A stretch of DNA of 64,000 bases from Rana temporaria (GCF_905171775.1 NC_053494.1:162534101-162598100), one strand, 5' to 3'; shown: positions 46,438 through 57,788, counted from the stretch's first letter. The notes: generated by a model not told the origin, from the letters alone. Program-made: numbers and translations.

Positions 46438-47949
46438 TAGTGTTGAGCAGAATATGCCATATTCGATTTCGCGATATATCTCGAATATATATTCGAATAT
46501 TCGAGATATATTCGCTAAATTCGAATATTCGTGATATTTTATCGAAATGAAATTATTGCGATTTTTCGCTATTGCGAATGCGAAAATAATTGCGATTTTT
46601 TGATAACTGCGGTAGGAGCACTCTGATTGGCTCAGAATATTCGTGATATTTTATCGAAATATCGCAACATGCGAATGCGATATTTATTGCGCAATTTCGA
46701 GAAATGCTGGAGGAGCGCTCTGATTGGCTCAGAATATTCGTGATATTTTATCGAAATATCGCAACATGCGAATGCGATATTTATTGCGCAATTTCGACAA
46801 ATGCTGTAGGAGCACTCTGATTGGCTCAGAATATTCGTGATATTTTACAATACAAAATAATTGCGAATATTCGGCAAATGCGGAAGGAGCACTCTGATTG
46901 GCTCAGAATATTCTTGATATTTTACAATACAAAATAATTGCGAATATTCGGCAAATGCAGAAGGAGCACTCTGATTGGCTCAGAATATTCTTGATATTTT
47001 ACAATACAAAATAATTGCGAATATTCGGCAAATGCAGAAGGAGCACTCTGATTGGCTCAGAATATTCTTGATATTTTACAATACAAAATAATTGCGAATA
47101 TTCGGCAAATGCAGAAGGAGCACTCTGATTGGCTCAGAATATTCTTGATATTTTACAATAGAAAATAAAAAGTGTTTTGCATTGGTGGTGATTCTTTACT
47201 CTATCCATCTGTCACAGCCGTTTGTCAATCAAACACCTTAAAGATTGAACACGTTCATGCTGCATGCTTTGGACTTTTTTTCACTTCACATATCAAAGAC
47301 ATTTTTATGAAAGATTATTTTTCTATTATTGGGACTATATTTCTTTATATATTTGTTTCACTGTGTATTTCACAAGTTATTTGCGCTTGCTTATTTTATA
47401 ATTTGCCCACATGTCTTGTCACTAGACATATTTTTTATTCTTGTAGAGCGACTCCATTTTCTGTCTTGTATTAATTTATGTTGTATAACATTTTTGAGTT
47501 GCTGCTGTATTCTCCCCTTTTTTAAGGTATGCGCAATTTTTTCCTTCTTACAAAAAATAATAATATCAAACATACAAATATTCATAACATACACATACAC
47601 AAAGCCCCCCCCTTTTGCATCAGAGACAATCAGAGTTCTCCTACCACAGTTATCGAAAATTCGCAATTATTTTCGCATTCGCAATAGCGAAAAATCGCAA
47701 TATTTTTTTTTTCAATTTGGCAACATAAAAGGATCGCCTCAGCTTAGCTACTCTGCCCAGGGTCTCTAATCATACCAGCAATGCTTTTAGACGTCGATAG
47801 GATGTGATCTGTTTTAAAAATCAAATTGAAAAAATGCGAATATTCGGAATTGCGAATATTCACCGCGAAATTCGAAATATAGCGCGATTTCTCGAATATG
47901 CTATATTCGAGCCGAATATTCGCAATGCGAATATTCGTGAGCAACACTA
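46438..47949. mobile_element. 1.5-kb non-autonomous hAT element with internal array
   Basis: Perfect 8-bp duplication TTCATCAC (46430-46437, 47950-47957). Ends tagtgttgagc and the inverse gagcaacacta, followed inward by dense 'cgaatattcg' palindromic words in both halves. Internal tandem array at 46613-47160. The right third is AT-rich and carries no transposase; the open frames there (for example 47329-47769) show no hAT motifs. Confidence 0.9.
46613..47165. repeat. Tandem array with 97-bp then 77-bp units
   Basis: The word 'ctctgattggctcagaatattc' starts at 46621, 46718, 46815, 46892, 46969, 47046 and 47123: spacings 97, 97, 77, 77, 77, 77. The shorter unit lacks about 20 bases of the longer one; the last four units are nearly identical. 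Lies wholly inside the hAT element. Confidence 0.92.
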
Positions 47950-47957
47950 TTCATCAC

Positions 47958-48316
47958 TAGACGGGTACGTATAGTCAGCACAAATTTCATTGGTGTCAGC
48001 AAATTCAGTCATTTGCAATTTCTATATGTTTGAGGTGTTTTATTGCTAAAGATCACTTTCAGATAACATGATCATGGGGCTGCTACTTACAATAGGTGAG
48101 AGTGATGTAATGGCACTAATTAGGAGCCTGTGATTATCAGCCTCCTTAGGAAAAGTAGAAAATGTTTCAGTGTTAATTTACTTTGACAATCAGCAGCACA
48201 TGCAAGTAATGAATAATAGTCTTCTGTCTGCTAAATTATTTTAATACTTTCTTTTACTGACAAAATAACTTGAAAGGGAAGGTAAAGTGTGATATACAGT
48301 ATATACTGTATATATA
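47958..48316. other. Stretch without gene
   Basis: No recognised features apart from a 'tatatactgtatatatac' palindrome at its right edge next to the Tc1 end. Confidence 0.5.
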
Positions 48317-48472
48317 CAGTACTGTGCACATTTTTAGGCAGGTGTGAAGAAATGCTGTAAAGTAAGAATTCTTTCAAAAATATTTATTTTAAGTGTTTAT
48401 TTTTATCAATTTACAAAATGATAAGTGAGCAAACTTGAAAAATCAAATCAGTATTTGGTGTGACTACCCAGG
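48317..48472. mobile_element. Tc1/mariner terminal fragment
   Basis: Starts 'cagtactgtgcacattttta' after a TA and continues 'ggcaggtgtgaagaaatgct' up to 'tatttggtgtgacta'. I recognise this as one end of a Tc1 lineage distinct from the other copies in the window. It stops at 48472, where another repeat begins. Only the inverted repeat and possibly the last codons on the minus strand remain. Confidence 0.65.
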
Positions 48473-48772
48473 GCCGATCCTAGACGGGGTGTGAGGGGTG
48501 CAGTTCACCCAGGCGCCACAGAGGCGGGGGCGCTCACTCTCTCCGCTGGTCGCCACCGCTGTGTTTCCTGGCTGCCTAAGTCCGTCCCCCTTCATCCTCC
48601 TGTCAGAGATCAGAGTTGCTGTCTCTTTCCGGAGAGAGACCCGCGCACACGCAGTGGCGTCTTAGGGGGTGGAGCTGGCGGGGTGGTCCGTGCCATGCAT
48701 TTGTTCTCCTCCACCCAGGCAGCATGGCTGTCCTCTCCTCTCCAGTTGCCGCCCGCGTGGGGTTTGTCCTGA
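48473..48772. repeat. GC-rich dispersed repeat
   Basis: Begins 'ccagggccgatcctagacgg'. Non-coding as far as I can see; the 93-codon frame through it continues toward the adjoining minisatellite and is not a gene. Confidence 0.4.
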
Positions 48773-48774
48773 GG

Positions 48775-49390
48775 GGGGTCTGTACTAATGAAGGGGGTGG
48801 TGTGTACTAATGGAGGGGTCTGTACTAATGGAGGGGGGTGGTCTGTACTAATGGGGGGTGGTTTGTGGGGGGTGGTCTGTACTAATGGGGGGTCTGTACT
48901 AATGGAGGGGGGGGTGGTCTATACTAATGGGGGTGGTTTGTGGGGGTGGTCTGTACTAATGGGGGGTCTGTACTAATAGGGGGTGGTTTGTGGGTGGTGG
49001 TCTGTACTAATGAGGGTCTGTACTAATGGTGGGTGGTTTGTGTGGGGGGGTCTGTACTAATGGGGGGTGGTTTGTGTGGGGGCCTGTACTAATGGGGGTG
49101 GTTTGTGGGGGGTATGTACAAATGGAGGGGGTGGTTTTTGTGGGGGGGTCTGTACTAATGGAGGGGGGTCTGTACTAATGGAGGGGTGTGTTTGTACTAA
49201 TGGAGGCGGAGGGTCTGTTTTGTCCTGGGGTCTGTACTAATGGGTGGGTGATTTGTGGGGGGTGGTCTGTACTAATGGAGGGGTCTGTACTAATGGGGGG
49301 GTGGTTTGTGTGGGCGTCTGTACTAATGGGGAGGTGGTTTGTTGGGGGTATGTAATAATGGAGGGGGTGGTTTGTGGGGGGTCTGTACCA
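48775..49390. repeat. G-rich minisatellite ('tctgtactaatgg' + G runs)
   Basis: Irregular units of 20-45 bases, each with 'tctgtactaatgg' or 'ggtggtttgtg' separated by runs of 3-8 G. Strong strand asymmetry (G on plus, C on minus). Repeated G runs could form G-quadruplexes. The frames through it (TNGGVCTNGG-type) are artefacts. Confidence 0.9.
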
Positions 49391-50068
49391 CCAATGAAGG
49401 GGACATTCTTCCCACTGATCACCAATGAAGGGAACATTCTTCCCACTGACCACCAATGTAAGCAGCATTCTTCTCACTGACCACCAATGTAAGGGACATC
49501 CTTCCCACTGACCACCAATGTAAGGAGCATTCTTCTCACTGACCACCAATGTAATGGACATTCTTCCCACTGATCACCATTATAAGGAGCATAATTCTCA
49601 CTGACCACCAATGTAAGGGACATCCTTCCCACTGACCACCAATGTAAGGAGCATTCTTCTCACTGACCACCAATGTAAGGGACATCCTTCCCACTGACCA
49701 CCAATGTTAGGAGCATTCTTCTCACTGACCACCAATGTAAGGAGCATTCTTCCCACTGACCAGCAATGTAAGGAGCATTCTTCTCACTGACCACCAATGT
49801 TAGGAGCATTCTTCTCACTGACCACAAATGTAAGGAGCATTCTTCCCACTGACCACCAATGTAAGGAGAATTCTTCCCACTGACCACCAACCTAAGGAGC
49901 ATTCTTCCCATTGACACCAATGTAAGGAGCATTCTTCCCACAGATCACCAATGTAAGGAACATTCTTCCCACTGACCACCAATGTAGAGAGCATTCTTCC
50001 CACAGACCACCAATGTAAGGAACATTCTTCCCACTGACCACCAATGTAAGGAGCATTCTTCATTATAG
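49391..50068. repeat. Minisatellite, 31-bp unit, about 22 copies
   Basis: Unit gaccaccaatgtaaggagca + ttcttcccact, with ca/tc variants and a few shorter copies. A 31-bp unit shifts frame at each copy, so open frames appear on the minus strand (GGQWEECSLHW-type); these are not proteins. It directly follows the G-rich array: the last 'tctgtac' runs straight into the first 'caccaatg'. Confidence 0.92.
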
Positions 50069-50069
50069 A

Positions 50070-50352
50070 GGACCAAAAATTGACCCCTATCTTCACGATT
50101 GGCAATGATGGGATGTACCCAATATCGACGTCTTCTCCGCCTCCGCTTCTCCTCCTCTTCTTCCTCATGCACTGCTACTGCTGCAGCAGCAATGACAACT
50201 GCGGTGGCAGGAAAAGGAATTGCCTCACACCATGTATGTTTTCATTGGTTAATGCCAAAGTTGTGGCAAAGTCGAAGTTGTACTGATGCCAAAATCGCGG
50301 CCGAAAAATCGCACAACTTTGAAGTCATATAAGTGTGAAAGGGGCCTTAATG
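50070..50352. repeat. Half of a 'gtgtgaaaggggcc' MITE-like repeat
   Basis: Ends 'gtgtgaaaggggccttaatgg', the same end as the MITE at 21317-21651, but no matching left end is present. It contains a 'ctgctactgctgcagcagca' hairpin near 50172. Non-coding. Confidence 0.45.
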
Positions 50353-50565
50353 GCATTAATGGTATTAGCTGTATGACAGTCAGTGCAGTCTATAGAGAAC
50401 AGTGAAATTATAATGATATCCTGCGCCAACCTTGGGAACTGTGAGCAGCCAAATACTACAATCACACTAATTGTACAAGATTGTGGAAATGGAAAAGTGT
50501 GGGGCTGTGAATGATTATTGTGTGAGTAGTCCCACCCAACTTGGAAAAAATAAATTATTGAAATC
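50353..50565. other. Short stretch without gene
   Basis: Nothing recognised. Confidence 0.4.
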
Positions 50566-50803
50566 ATGTGAATAGATATCTCCTGTTAAGGAAAAAAATA
50601 TCTTGTGAAACACACTAAAGTGTATATGAAGATCTCGTGTGATGTAAATTTGCAGAGAAAGGTGCTAGTAGTGAATTATACCGAAACTTATGTTATATAG
50701 AAATGGAAACTATACAATATATATCAAATAAGTATTAAAAGTGGAATAAATATAACACCTTGAAGTACATATACAAGTCTCTTGTGATAAGAAATCGCAG
50801 AGA

Positions 50804-51182
50804 TGCCCGGCGTCCATCGGCGGCCTTGTCCGGTGCAGCATCAGTCTGCGGCCTTGGTGGTGTCCTCCCGCTTCTCCCGGGCTGTTTTTGAGTCGATCCC
50901 CACTTCCCGCGCTGTGTTTGAACGCCGCCACCGACATATACCGAGCGCAGTACACTCGGGCATGCTCGGCCATGCTCGGCTCCTCTCGCATAAAGGCTAG
51001 GAGGTGGCACAGGGCGTGACCGCGAGGGGAGCCGAGCCTGGCCGAGTGTACTGCGCTCGGTATATGTCGGCGGCGGCGTTCAAACACAGCGCGGGAAGTG
51101 GGGATCGGCGTATATCGTGCACCCACGATTTTCCCCTTATTTTAAGGGGAAAAAAGTGCGCGGTATACGCCGATATATACGG
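50804..51182. mobile_element. CpG-rich palindromic element inside the left arm
   Basis: The core is a large palindrome: 'gtgtttgaacgccgcc' at 50918 and the inverse 'ggcggcgttcaaacac' at 51072, with 'tataccgagcgcagtacact' mirrored between them. It ends near 'cgccgatatatacggta'. It interrupts the left arm; the right arm has no such insert. No coding capacity. Confidence 0.65.
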
Positions 51183-51339
51183 TAATCATAAACCCGCTAT
51201 GTGCAAAATTGATTCACACTAAATAATCACTAATGGTGCATCAAAACCATACATGCATTGCAGTCCAAATGTCACTGGAGTGAGAACCAAAAAGTTGTGC
51301 GTGCGCTGGCCTAAGCTGCCCTATACAGGCATACCCCAC

Positions 51340-51545
51340 TTTAAAGTACACAATGGGGTTTATTTACTAAAGCTGGAAAGCGCATAATCAGGCTCACTTC
51401 TGCATAAAAACCAATTAGTTTCCAGGTTTTATTACCAAAGCTTAATTGAACAAACTGGGGCTAGAAGCTCATTCGTTTCTATGCAGAAGTGAAGCCTGAT
51501 TTTGCACTTTACAACTTTAGTAAATAAACCCCATTGTGTACTTAA
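51340..51545. repeat. Palindromic repeat ('cacaatggggtttatttacta' ends)
   Basis: Left 'cacaatggggtttatttact', right the inverse 'agtaaataaaccccattgtg'. Inner pair: 'caggctcacttctgcat' versus 'atgcagaagtgaagcctg'. A MITE-like foldback related to 58313-58471. Confidence 0.75.
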
Positions 51546-51934
51546 AAGTGTACTGTGCTTTTTAATTTTGTTCAATTGAACCTTTTTTAACAATATTAAT
51601 TTGTTTGGATATTTTTATGTTTTTGCAATAAAACCACAATACTTTGGATTTACGCTATGTGGAGGTTCCCTCTTTTTTCATGTTTTAAACTTTTTACCAC
51701 CCGGTGAGGTTACAACTTGGATTGAAGGACTACCCCTGACTCAGAATATATCCGACTCCTAGATTTGTTAGTCGTTGGACACATCGTTTTGTCCAGAGAG
51801 GAGTTGATTGAAAGATCTGCACTCTGCACCTGACTCCATGGTCTGTGGATATACGTTTGGTTGATCCACCGTTGCACGATGAGCTGGATCCACAATCTCG
51901 GGTAAGAGTAGCCATTTCTCTTCCCCCACCCAAC

Positions 51935-52529
51935 TTAAAGTGGATGTAAACCCACTCTCATGCTTTCTAAACTACTGCCATAGTGCTGATCTATAAGGAT
52001 ATACATGCCTCCTGCATGTATCCTTACTGTACCTGTCAAGTGTCTCCCCTCTGTCTGTTAAAAAAACTGAAAAACTGCAGATTCTGTGGGTGGGTCTGTT
52101 GTCTGGAGCTTGGTGGGTAGAGTCGTGATGTCAGTAGACTCCCCACCCACCTTTACACTCCCATTGTCAACATGCATTTTGTCTTGTGTATTTCTTACAC
52201 TAAATTCTGCTATGATCACTAACACCCAGTCAAAATCCAGAAAAGTAACCACATGACTTCAAAAAAGGAGTGGGGGTGGAAATTAAAAAATAATGCCTGT
52301 CTCAAGCTAGTGCCTGAGATATGTAAATAACCTGTCATTCACAGCAAGGGGGAAGAACGGACAAAAGTTTTCTCCTGTTTGTCCGTTTATCTCACTGAAA
52401 AAAGTAAAGAGGATTTCTCAGAGCTGGATTAACTCTTTGTGGCAAGACTGGGCACAGATGATAGGAAATCTTTTACTCTACATTGTGACAGCAAAAATAT
52501 ATAAAAAATCGGGTTTAAATCCACTTTAA
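51935..52529. mobile_element. TTAA element ('aagtggatgtaaaccc' ends), complete
   Basis: TTAA at 51935-51938 and 52526-52529; ends agtggatgtaaaccc and the inverse gggtttaaatccact. The left part also occurs, truncated, at 12934-13150. No transposase; a piggyBac-type target is inferred from TTAA. Confidence 0.8.
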
Positions 52530-52561
52530 GGTGAAGGCATTCCTGGGTGTTAATACTTGTG

Positions 52562-52937
52562 TACAAAAACAAATCTCCTGCGCTCTGGTATTTTCGGGAA
52601 GTGCTATGGGGTGGTGCAGTTCAATTAAAAGTTATCTTCTAGAGTCTTGCAGCCCTCCTCAGAATCGTGGGAATTCATAGAACTATAAAGGAGAAAAAAA
52701 GAGCGGAGGGCGCACCGACCTAGTGTGATACTGATAAAATGAATTTATTCAAATATTAAAATCAATAGTTATACTCACAAAATTGGAGTTAAAATCAGGC
52801 TTTAAAATTAGTGCAGCAGATATCCAGCAACATCAGTGGAACACGAATAATCGTTTGAACCAACAGTCAATGTTACACCTAGGTCAGTGTGCCCTCCGCT
52901 CTTTTTTTCTCTTTTTTTCTTCTTTTTTTCTCCTTTA
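52562..52937. mobile_element. Small retroelement with 14-bp target duplication
   Basis: Flanked by perfect copies of TGTTAATACTTGTG (52548-52561, 52938-52951); a 14-bp variable-type duplication points to target-primed reverse transcription. Inside, 'ggagaaaaaaagagcggagg' at 52690 is mirrored by 'cctccgctctttttttctc' at 52894, and a pyrimidine tract (ctttttttctc repeats) lies at the right end. No reverse transcriptase. The class (SINE or Penelope-derived) is undecided. Confidence 0.75.
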
Positions 52938-53484
52938 TGTTAATACTTGTGGACAGCCAGGCATCAGTAACAATAGCTTGACATCCTATTTACGTCACTG
53001 CTGATTTCTGTCTATGGACTTCCAGCTACTATTGTTTGCACACATTTTTGGTTCTCACTCCAGTGATATTTGGACTGCAATGCAAATATGGTTTTGATGC
53101 ACCATTAGTGATTATTTAGTTGTGAATCAATTTTGCACATAGCGGGTTTATGATTACTTTGCTTCAACTTCTATTGGGATTTTTATTACCGTACATACAA
53201 TTTTTTCTTATGACTCTACTTTATGTTTGTGTTGAATGGTAGAAATTTCTCTGCGATTTCCTATCCCAAGATACTTGTATATGCACTTCCAGGTGTTATA
53301 TTTATTAAACTTTTAATATTTATTTGATATATATTGTATAGTTTCCATTTCTATATAACATAAATTTCGTTATTATTCACTACTAGCACCTTTCTCTGCA
53401 ATTTTACATCGCAAGAGATCTTTATATGCACTTTAGTGTGTTATACAAGATGTTTTTTTCCTTAACAGGAGATATCTATTCACT

Positions 53485-54118
53485 TCTTGTTGTATGAATT
53501 CAATAATGTGTTTTTCATATAGAGAACAGTGGGCTGTGTCTGTGTCCACTCTGCGCAGTGGAGCAGACATGGACCTGTCATCCAGGCGGATTCACTTGGC
53601 AGAGTCCACCCATGTGAAAGGGCCTTAAGGGGGAGCTCTGTGGATTGTAATGTAAAGGTGAACTCTGATGTAAGGGGTGCTCTTGAAGTCTCTGCTCACC
53701 AAAGCCCCCACTTACATCAGAATCTCCCTATACATTACAGCTCAAAGAGCTCTCCCTTAGACCCCTTTCACACTGAGTGTGTTTTGCAGGCGCTATAGCA
53801 TTACAAATAGTGCCTGCAAAGCACCCTAAATTAGCTGCTCCTCACACTCCAGTGTGAAAGCTTGAGGGCTTTCACACTGGAGCGGTCCGCTGGCAGGGCG
53901 TCAGAAAAAGTCCTGCCAGCAGCTTCTTTGGAGCACATTAGGAGCGGTGAACTCACCGCTCCTAATGCACTTCTGCCCATTGAAATCAATGGGCACCGCT
54001 GCCATACCGTCGGCAAAACGCCTGCAAAACGCCGCTGTAGCGGAGGTTTGCGGGCGGTGTTAAGCCTTTTTTGGCCGCTAGTGGGGTCGTTAAAGGCGCC
54101 CCGCTAGCAGTATAGTTA
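53485..54118. repeat. MITE remnants of the 'cctttcacac' family with a nested palindrome
   Basis: 'gtgaaagggcc' at 53613 and 'acccctttcacactgag' at 53761 face each other around a small palindromic insert at 53628-53756. The insert has agggggagctctg and inverse ends with TTA on both sides. The second element runs on to about 54115 (caaaacgccgctgtagcgg) and lacks its other end. No gene. Confidence 0.55.
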
Positions 54119-54490
54119 AACCTGCTATGTTAAGTATGGCCGTCGTTCCCGCGTTTAATTTGAAAATGTTTTTTTAGTTTGCGTAAGTCATCCGTGAATC
54201 GGGATGGACGTAATTTACGTCCACATCAAAACAATGACGTCCTTGCGCAATGCACAGCGGGAAATTTAGGGACGGCGCATGCACAGTTCGTTCGGCGCTG
54301 GGACGCGCTTCATTTAAATGAAACACGCCCCCCTACTCGCCGATTTGAATTAGGCACCGTTATGCCGCGAGAGATAGACTACGTCGCCATAACTTACGGG
54401 GCAAAATCTTTATGGATTCGAACCAAACTGCAGTGAGGTACGGCGGCGTAGCGTATCTCTGATACGGTGCATCGGGGCAGATCTTTGTGG
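54119..54490. mobile_element. Fragment of the 'ggccagattca' MITE family
   Basis: Shares 'gttaagtatggccgtcgttcccgcg' content with 28500, and 'gcgtaagtcatccg' and 'gaattaggc' words with the complete copies at 28147 and 38895. Both ends are missing. Confidence 0.6.
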
Positions 54491-55685
54491 ATATGCCCCT
54501 TACTATCATGATGTTGGTGTAGAAGGCAGGAAAGACTTTTTTTCCCTGCGCCCCTTGTTCCGAAATTCAAGTGCGCCCCAATGTCCTACCTAGAAGATAG
54601 GCAATTTATGACAAAGCAAATGTAGAAAAATTGACTTGTAATAACTGACTAAAATAAATAAATACTCATTTATTTGTGGTCCAACAAAAAAGATATTCAA
54701 AAGTACAACTCTTTACTGTAAATGTAGAAAGTCTGCTATGTTTCTGGGAAAAGCTTACCAACCCCATTTCAAACATCAACTTGCAGATTTTATAAGCATT
54801 GTATCTTTTTTACATAAAACAAATTGCATTTTAGCTTTACCGGTCTTTAAAATAGGAAAACATGCAATTTTAAGTTTACTGGCAGTTAAGTTTAAATATT
54901 TATTTTCCATATATATGGTAATTTCTCCTGAGATTAACATCCAATCATTTCCTGAGGAAGACATGAAAAGATATAAAATTAATGTGTTTAATGGATGTTT
55001 TCATTATACTTTATTCTAAATACCTTTGCAGTATCATTGAGTTTAAAGGGTTTGTGTACAGTGAACTCGTACGACATTAAACGGAGCAAAAATTAAATCA
55101 TCCATGTAAAATACTCAATAAAAGTACCACAAAATTTTTTAGCCAACCTTTATAAAACACTTCCAGTGTTTGCAGCCCTGCTCTTGGTAATAACATGCCC
55201 AGCAAAATGCTATTTATGAAAGAAATGTTTAGAAAATGTACAACAGAACTTTAATCTAATACAGTAAAGTACACATTATTTGCTGTTTCAATTACTTTAT
55301 CCAGTATCATGGCAATTTACATTTTAATTGGTTTATCAGCATGCATGTAATTTATTGATAGTACAACATAAATGTTTCTGATTTAAAACAATAATTAGTC
55401 ATTCTATATTTAATTTTCTTGTCCAGTCCTCATAGGGTAACATTCTTTTAAATTAGACTGTAGGATTATTGAGTGTGCTCTATACTTATCACTAGAGGCA
55501 CCGACATGTGCAGTATTGTCAAAGTGATTTATGTGTGCGGATTCACAAAAGAATCTACATTTTAAGGCAATTTATAGTGTTTGAGATACATAGAATTATG
55601 TAACAAACCTAAAAAAAATGTTTTATTATCCTGGGTTATGGTGATTTGTATCTTTGAAATGCTGCATACAGCGTGGAGAAGTTAA
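54491..55685. other. Stretch without gene
   Basis: AT-rich. The frame at 54738-55019 (93 codons) is open but resembles nothing I know. No element borders. Confidence 0.45.
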
Positions 55686-55975
55686 AGTAGAACTAAAGGG
55701 AAAACTGTTTTTTCATTTTGGATAGCGTAAGGGTGGGGTATAACCCCTGCCAGTTTTTTGTTTGTTTGTTTTATTCGCAAATCTATATCCCATTGGAGAG
55801 ATTTCCCTTCACTGTCTCAAAGCATCAAAAGGAAGTGGGAGGAAATCCCTCCAATGGCAGGGAAAGCCCTGGTAGTCTCCAGGGTCACCAGAACTAGTGT
55901 CCCTGTCCACTTCCAGACTGCTCCATAGCATATATACTACTACTGGGTGGAACCTCCTGTGCAGAATCATTATAT
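55686..55975. repeat. Dispersed repeat ('ttaaagtagaactaaaggg')
   Basis: Starts at a TTAA and contains 'cattggagagatttccctt' mirrored by 'ggaaatccctccaatgg' at 55840. Non-coding TTAA-type repeat; the right border is uncertain. Confidence 0.5.
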
Positions 55976-56162
55976 TTATAGCAAAATTATAAATGCAAGT
56001 TAGTGAGCACTCCTCCTTTGCTGAGATAATCTACCCATATCCAGATGCTGATTAGACAGCATGATTATTGCACAGGTGTGCCTTAGGCTGGCCACAATAA
56101 AAGGACACTCTAAAATGTGCAGTTTTACTGTATTGGGTGGGGGGGGGGGTTCTGAAAACTAG

Positions 56163-57170
56163 TCAGTATCTGGTGTGACCACCAATTGCCTCATGCAGTG
56201 CAACAGCGCATCTCCTTCACATAGAGTTGATCAGGTTGTTGATTGTGGCCTCTGGAATGTTGGTCCATTCCTCTTCAATGGCTGTACAAAGTTGCTGGAT
56301 ATTGACAGGAACTGGAACACTCTGTTGCATACGCCGATCCAGAGCATCCCAAACATGCTCAATGGGTGACATATCCGGTGAGTATGCTGACCATGTAAGA
56401 ACTGGGACGTTTTCAGCTTCCAGGAATTGTGTACAGATCCTTGCAACATGGGGCTGTGCATTATCATGCTGCAACATGAGGAGATGGTTGTGGATGAATG
56501 GCACAACAATGGGCCTTAGGATCTCATCACAGTATCTCTGTGCATTTTAAAATGCCATCAATAAACTGCACCTGTGTTCATTGTCCTTAAATACGCCTGC
56601 CCTTACCATAACCCCACCACCACCATCCGCCACTCGATCCACAATATTGACATCAGCAAATCGCTCACCCACACAACGCCATACACGCTGTCTGCCATCT
56701 GCCCTGTACAGTAAAAAACGGGATTCATCTGTGAAGAGAACACCTCTCCAAAGTGCCAGACACCATTGAATGTGAGCATTTGCCCACTCAAGTCGGTTAC
56801 GACAACGAACTGCAGTCAGGTCTAGACCACAATGAGGATGACAAGCATGCAGATGAGTTTCCTTGAGACAGTTTCTGACAGATTGTGCAGAAATTCTTTG
56901 GTTATCCAAACCAATTGTTGCAGCAGCTGTCGGTGTGCCTGGTCTCAGATGATTTTGGAGGTGAAGATGCTGTATGTGGAGGTCCTGGGCTGGTGTGGTT
57001 ACACATGGTCTGTGGTTGTGTGGCATGTTGAATGTACTGCCAAATTATTTGAAACGCCTTTGAAGACGGCTTATGGTAGAGAAATTAACATTCAATTCAA
57101 GGGCAACCGCTCTGGTGGACATTCCTGCAGTCAGCATGCCAATTGTACACTCCCTAAAAACTTGCAGCAT
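56163..57170 (-). pseudogene. Tc1-family transposase pseudogene
   Basis: One frame is kept from 57170 down to the natural end at 56163, with stops at about 57045, 56547 and 56217. In order: helix-turn-helix with GMLTAGMSTRAVALELNV and STISRLQRRF; VTTPAQD linker; second DNA-binding domain (ISAQSVRNCL); first catalytic Asp in LFTDESRFLL; a stretch where the WGG-type motif has become VMVRAG; second Asp in LQHDNAQPH; Glu in SPDMSPIEHVW, 34 residues on (DD34E). The C-terminus ends GGHTRY. Length is normal for the family. All damage is by substitution; the first codon is uncertain because the frame stays open upstream. Confidence 0.92.
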
Positions 57171-57270
57171 CTGTGGCACTGTGCTGTGTGATAAAACTGC
57201 ACATTTTAGAGTGGCCAGCCTAAGGCACACCTGTGCAATAATCATGCTGTCTAATCAGCATCTTGATATG

Positions 57271-57788
57271 CAGGGTTGGACTGGGACAGAAATTTGGCCC
57301 TGGACTTCATCCAGACTGGCCCACTTTGACAGGTCTCTCCCATGGCGGCCGGACAACTCCCGCACCCCCCGGCCACCCAAGCCCCCTCTCCACCTTGACC
57401 AGCCACTAGCCGATCTACTTTATTAGAGTAGAACGGCTGGTACTGGTACTCTTATAGGCAGTACCAGTGGGAAAGCTAGACATTATTTCACACGGGGCAA
57501 AGAATCAGTTTTGTGCCCCCCTTATGCGACAAGATTAGGTAGAAGTGAGAAACTCCCAGGCCATAGCTGTTGAGTCAGCTATCTGTCCCCTCCCCCCATG
57601 CTCCTCTGTCGTCCCCCTGCTCCTCTGGTCCTCCCCCTGCTTCTTTGTTTCCCTCCCCGCAGCGCTCACCTGGGGGGGGGAGACAGAGGAGCGGAGGGGG
57701 GCAGCAGTCCGCTGTCACTGAAGCCGGCCCACTGAGCCATCGGCCCACCAGGAAACTCCCTGTAGTCCCAATGGCCAGTCCATCCCTG
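57271..57788. mobile_element. hAT element nested in the Tc1 inverted repeat
   Basis: Perfect 8-bp duplication TTGATATG (57263-57270, 57789-57796). Ends cagggttggactgggac and the inverse ggccagtccatccctg. It contains C-rich runs at 57590-57660 and no transposase. The insertion post-dates the Tc1 element. Confidence 0.88.

Larger units (their letters stand above)
50566..53484. repeat. 2.9-kb inverted-repeat structure
   Basis: The outer arm 50566-50803 is the inverse of about 53246-53484 (gaatagatatctcctgttaa versus ttaacaggagatatctattc). The inner arm 51183-51299 is the inverse of 53042-53158 (tagtgattattt and the inverse). Arm identity is high but not perfect. Separate insertions lie within: a MITE-like element (50804-51182), a palindrome (51340-51545), a TTAA element (51935-52529) and a small retroelement (52562-52937). 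Inverted partial copies are a known habit of Penelope-like elements; whether this is one is inference. Confidence 0.75.

Noticed and set aside
47329..47769. 146-codon Phe- and Cys-rich frame that looks like a membrane protein
   Set aside because: AT-rich interior of a non-autonomous hAT element; hydrophobicity follows from T-rich codons.
49175..50172. Minus-strand frames with repeated GQWEECSLHWWSV-type units
   Set aside because: A 31-bp tandem unit read in three successive frames gives a 31-codon protein repeat automatically. Copies vary at random with respect to codon position.
50710..51126. 138-codon Arg/Ala-rich minus-strand frame
   Set aside because: Created by the CpG-rich palindrome at 50804-51182; the mirrored frame on the plus strand has the same HIPSAVHS-type words.
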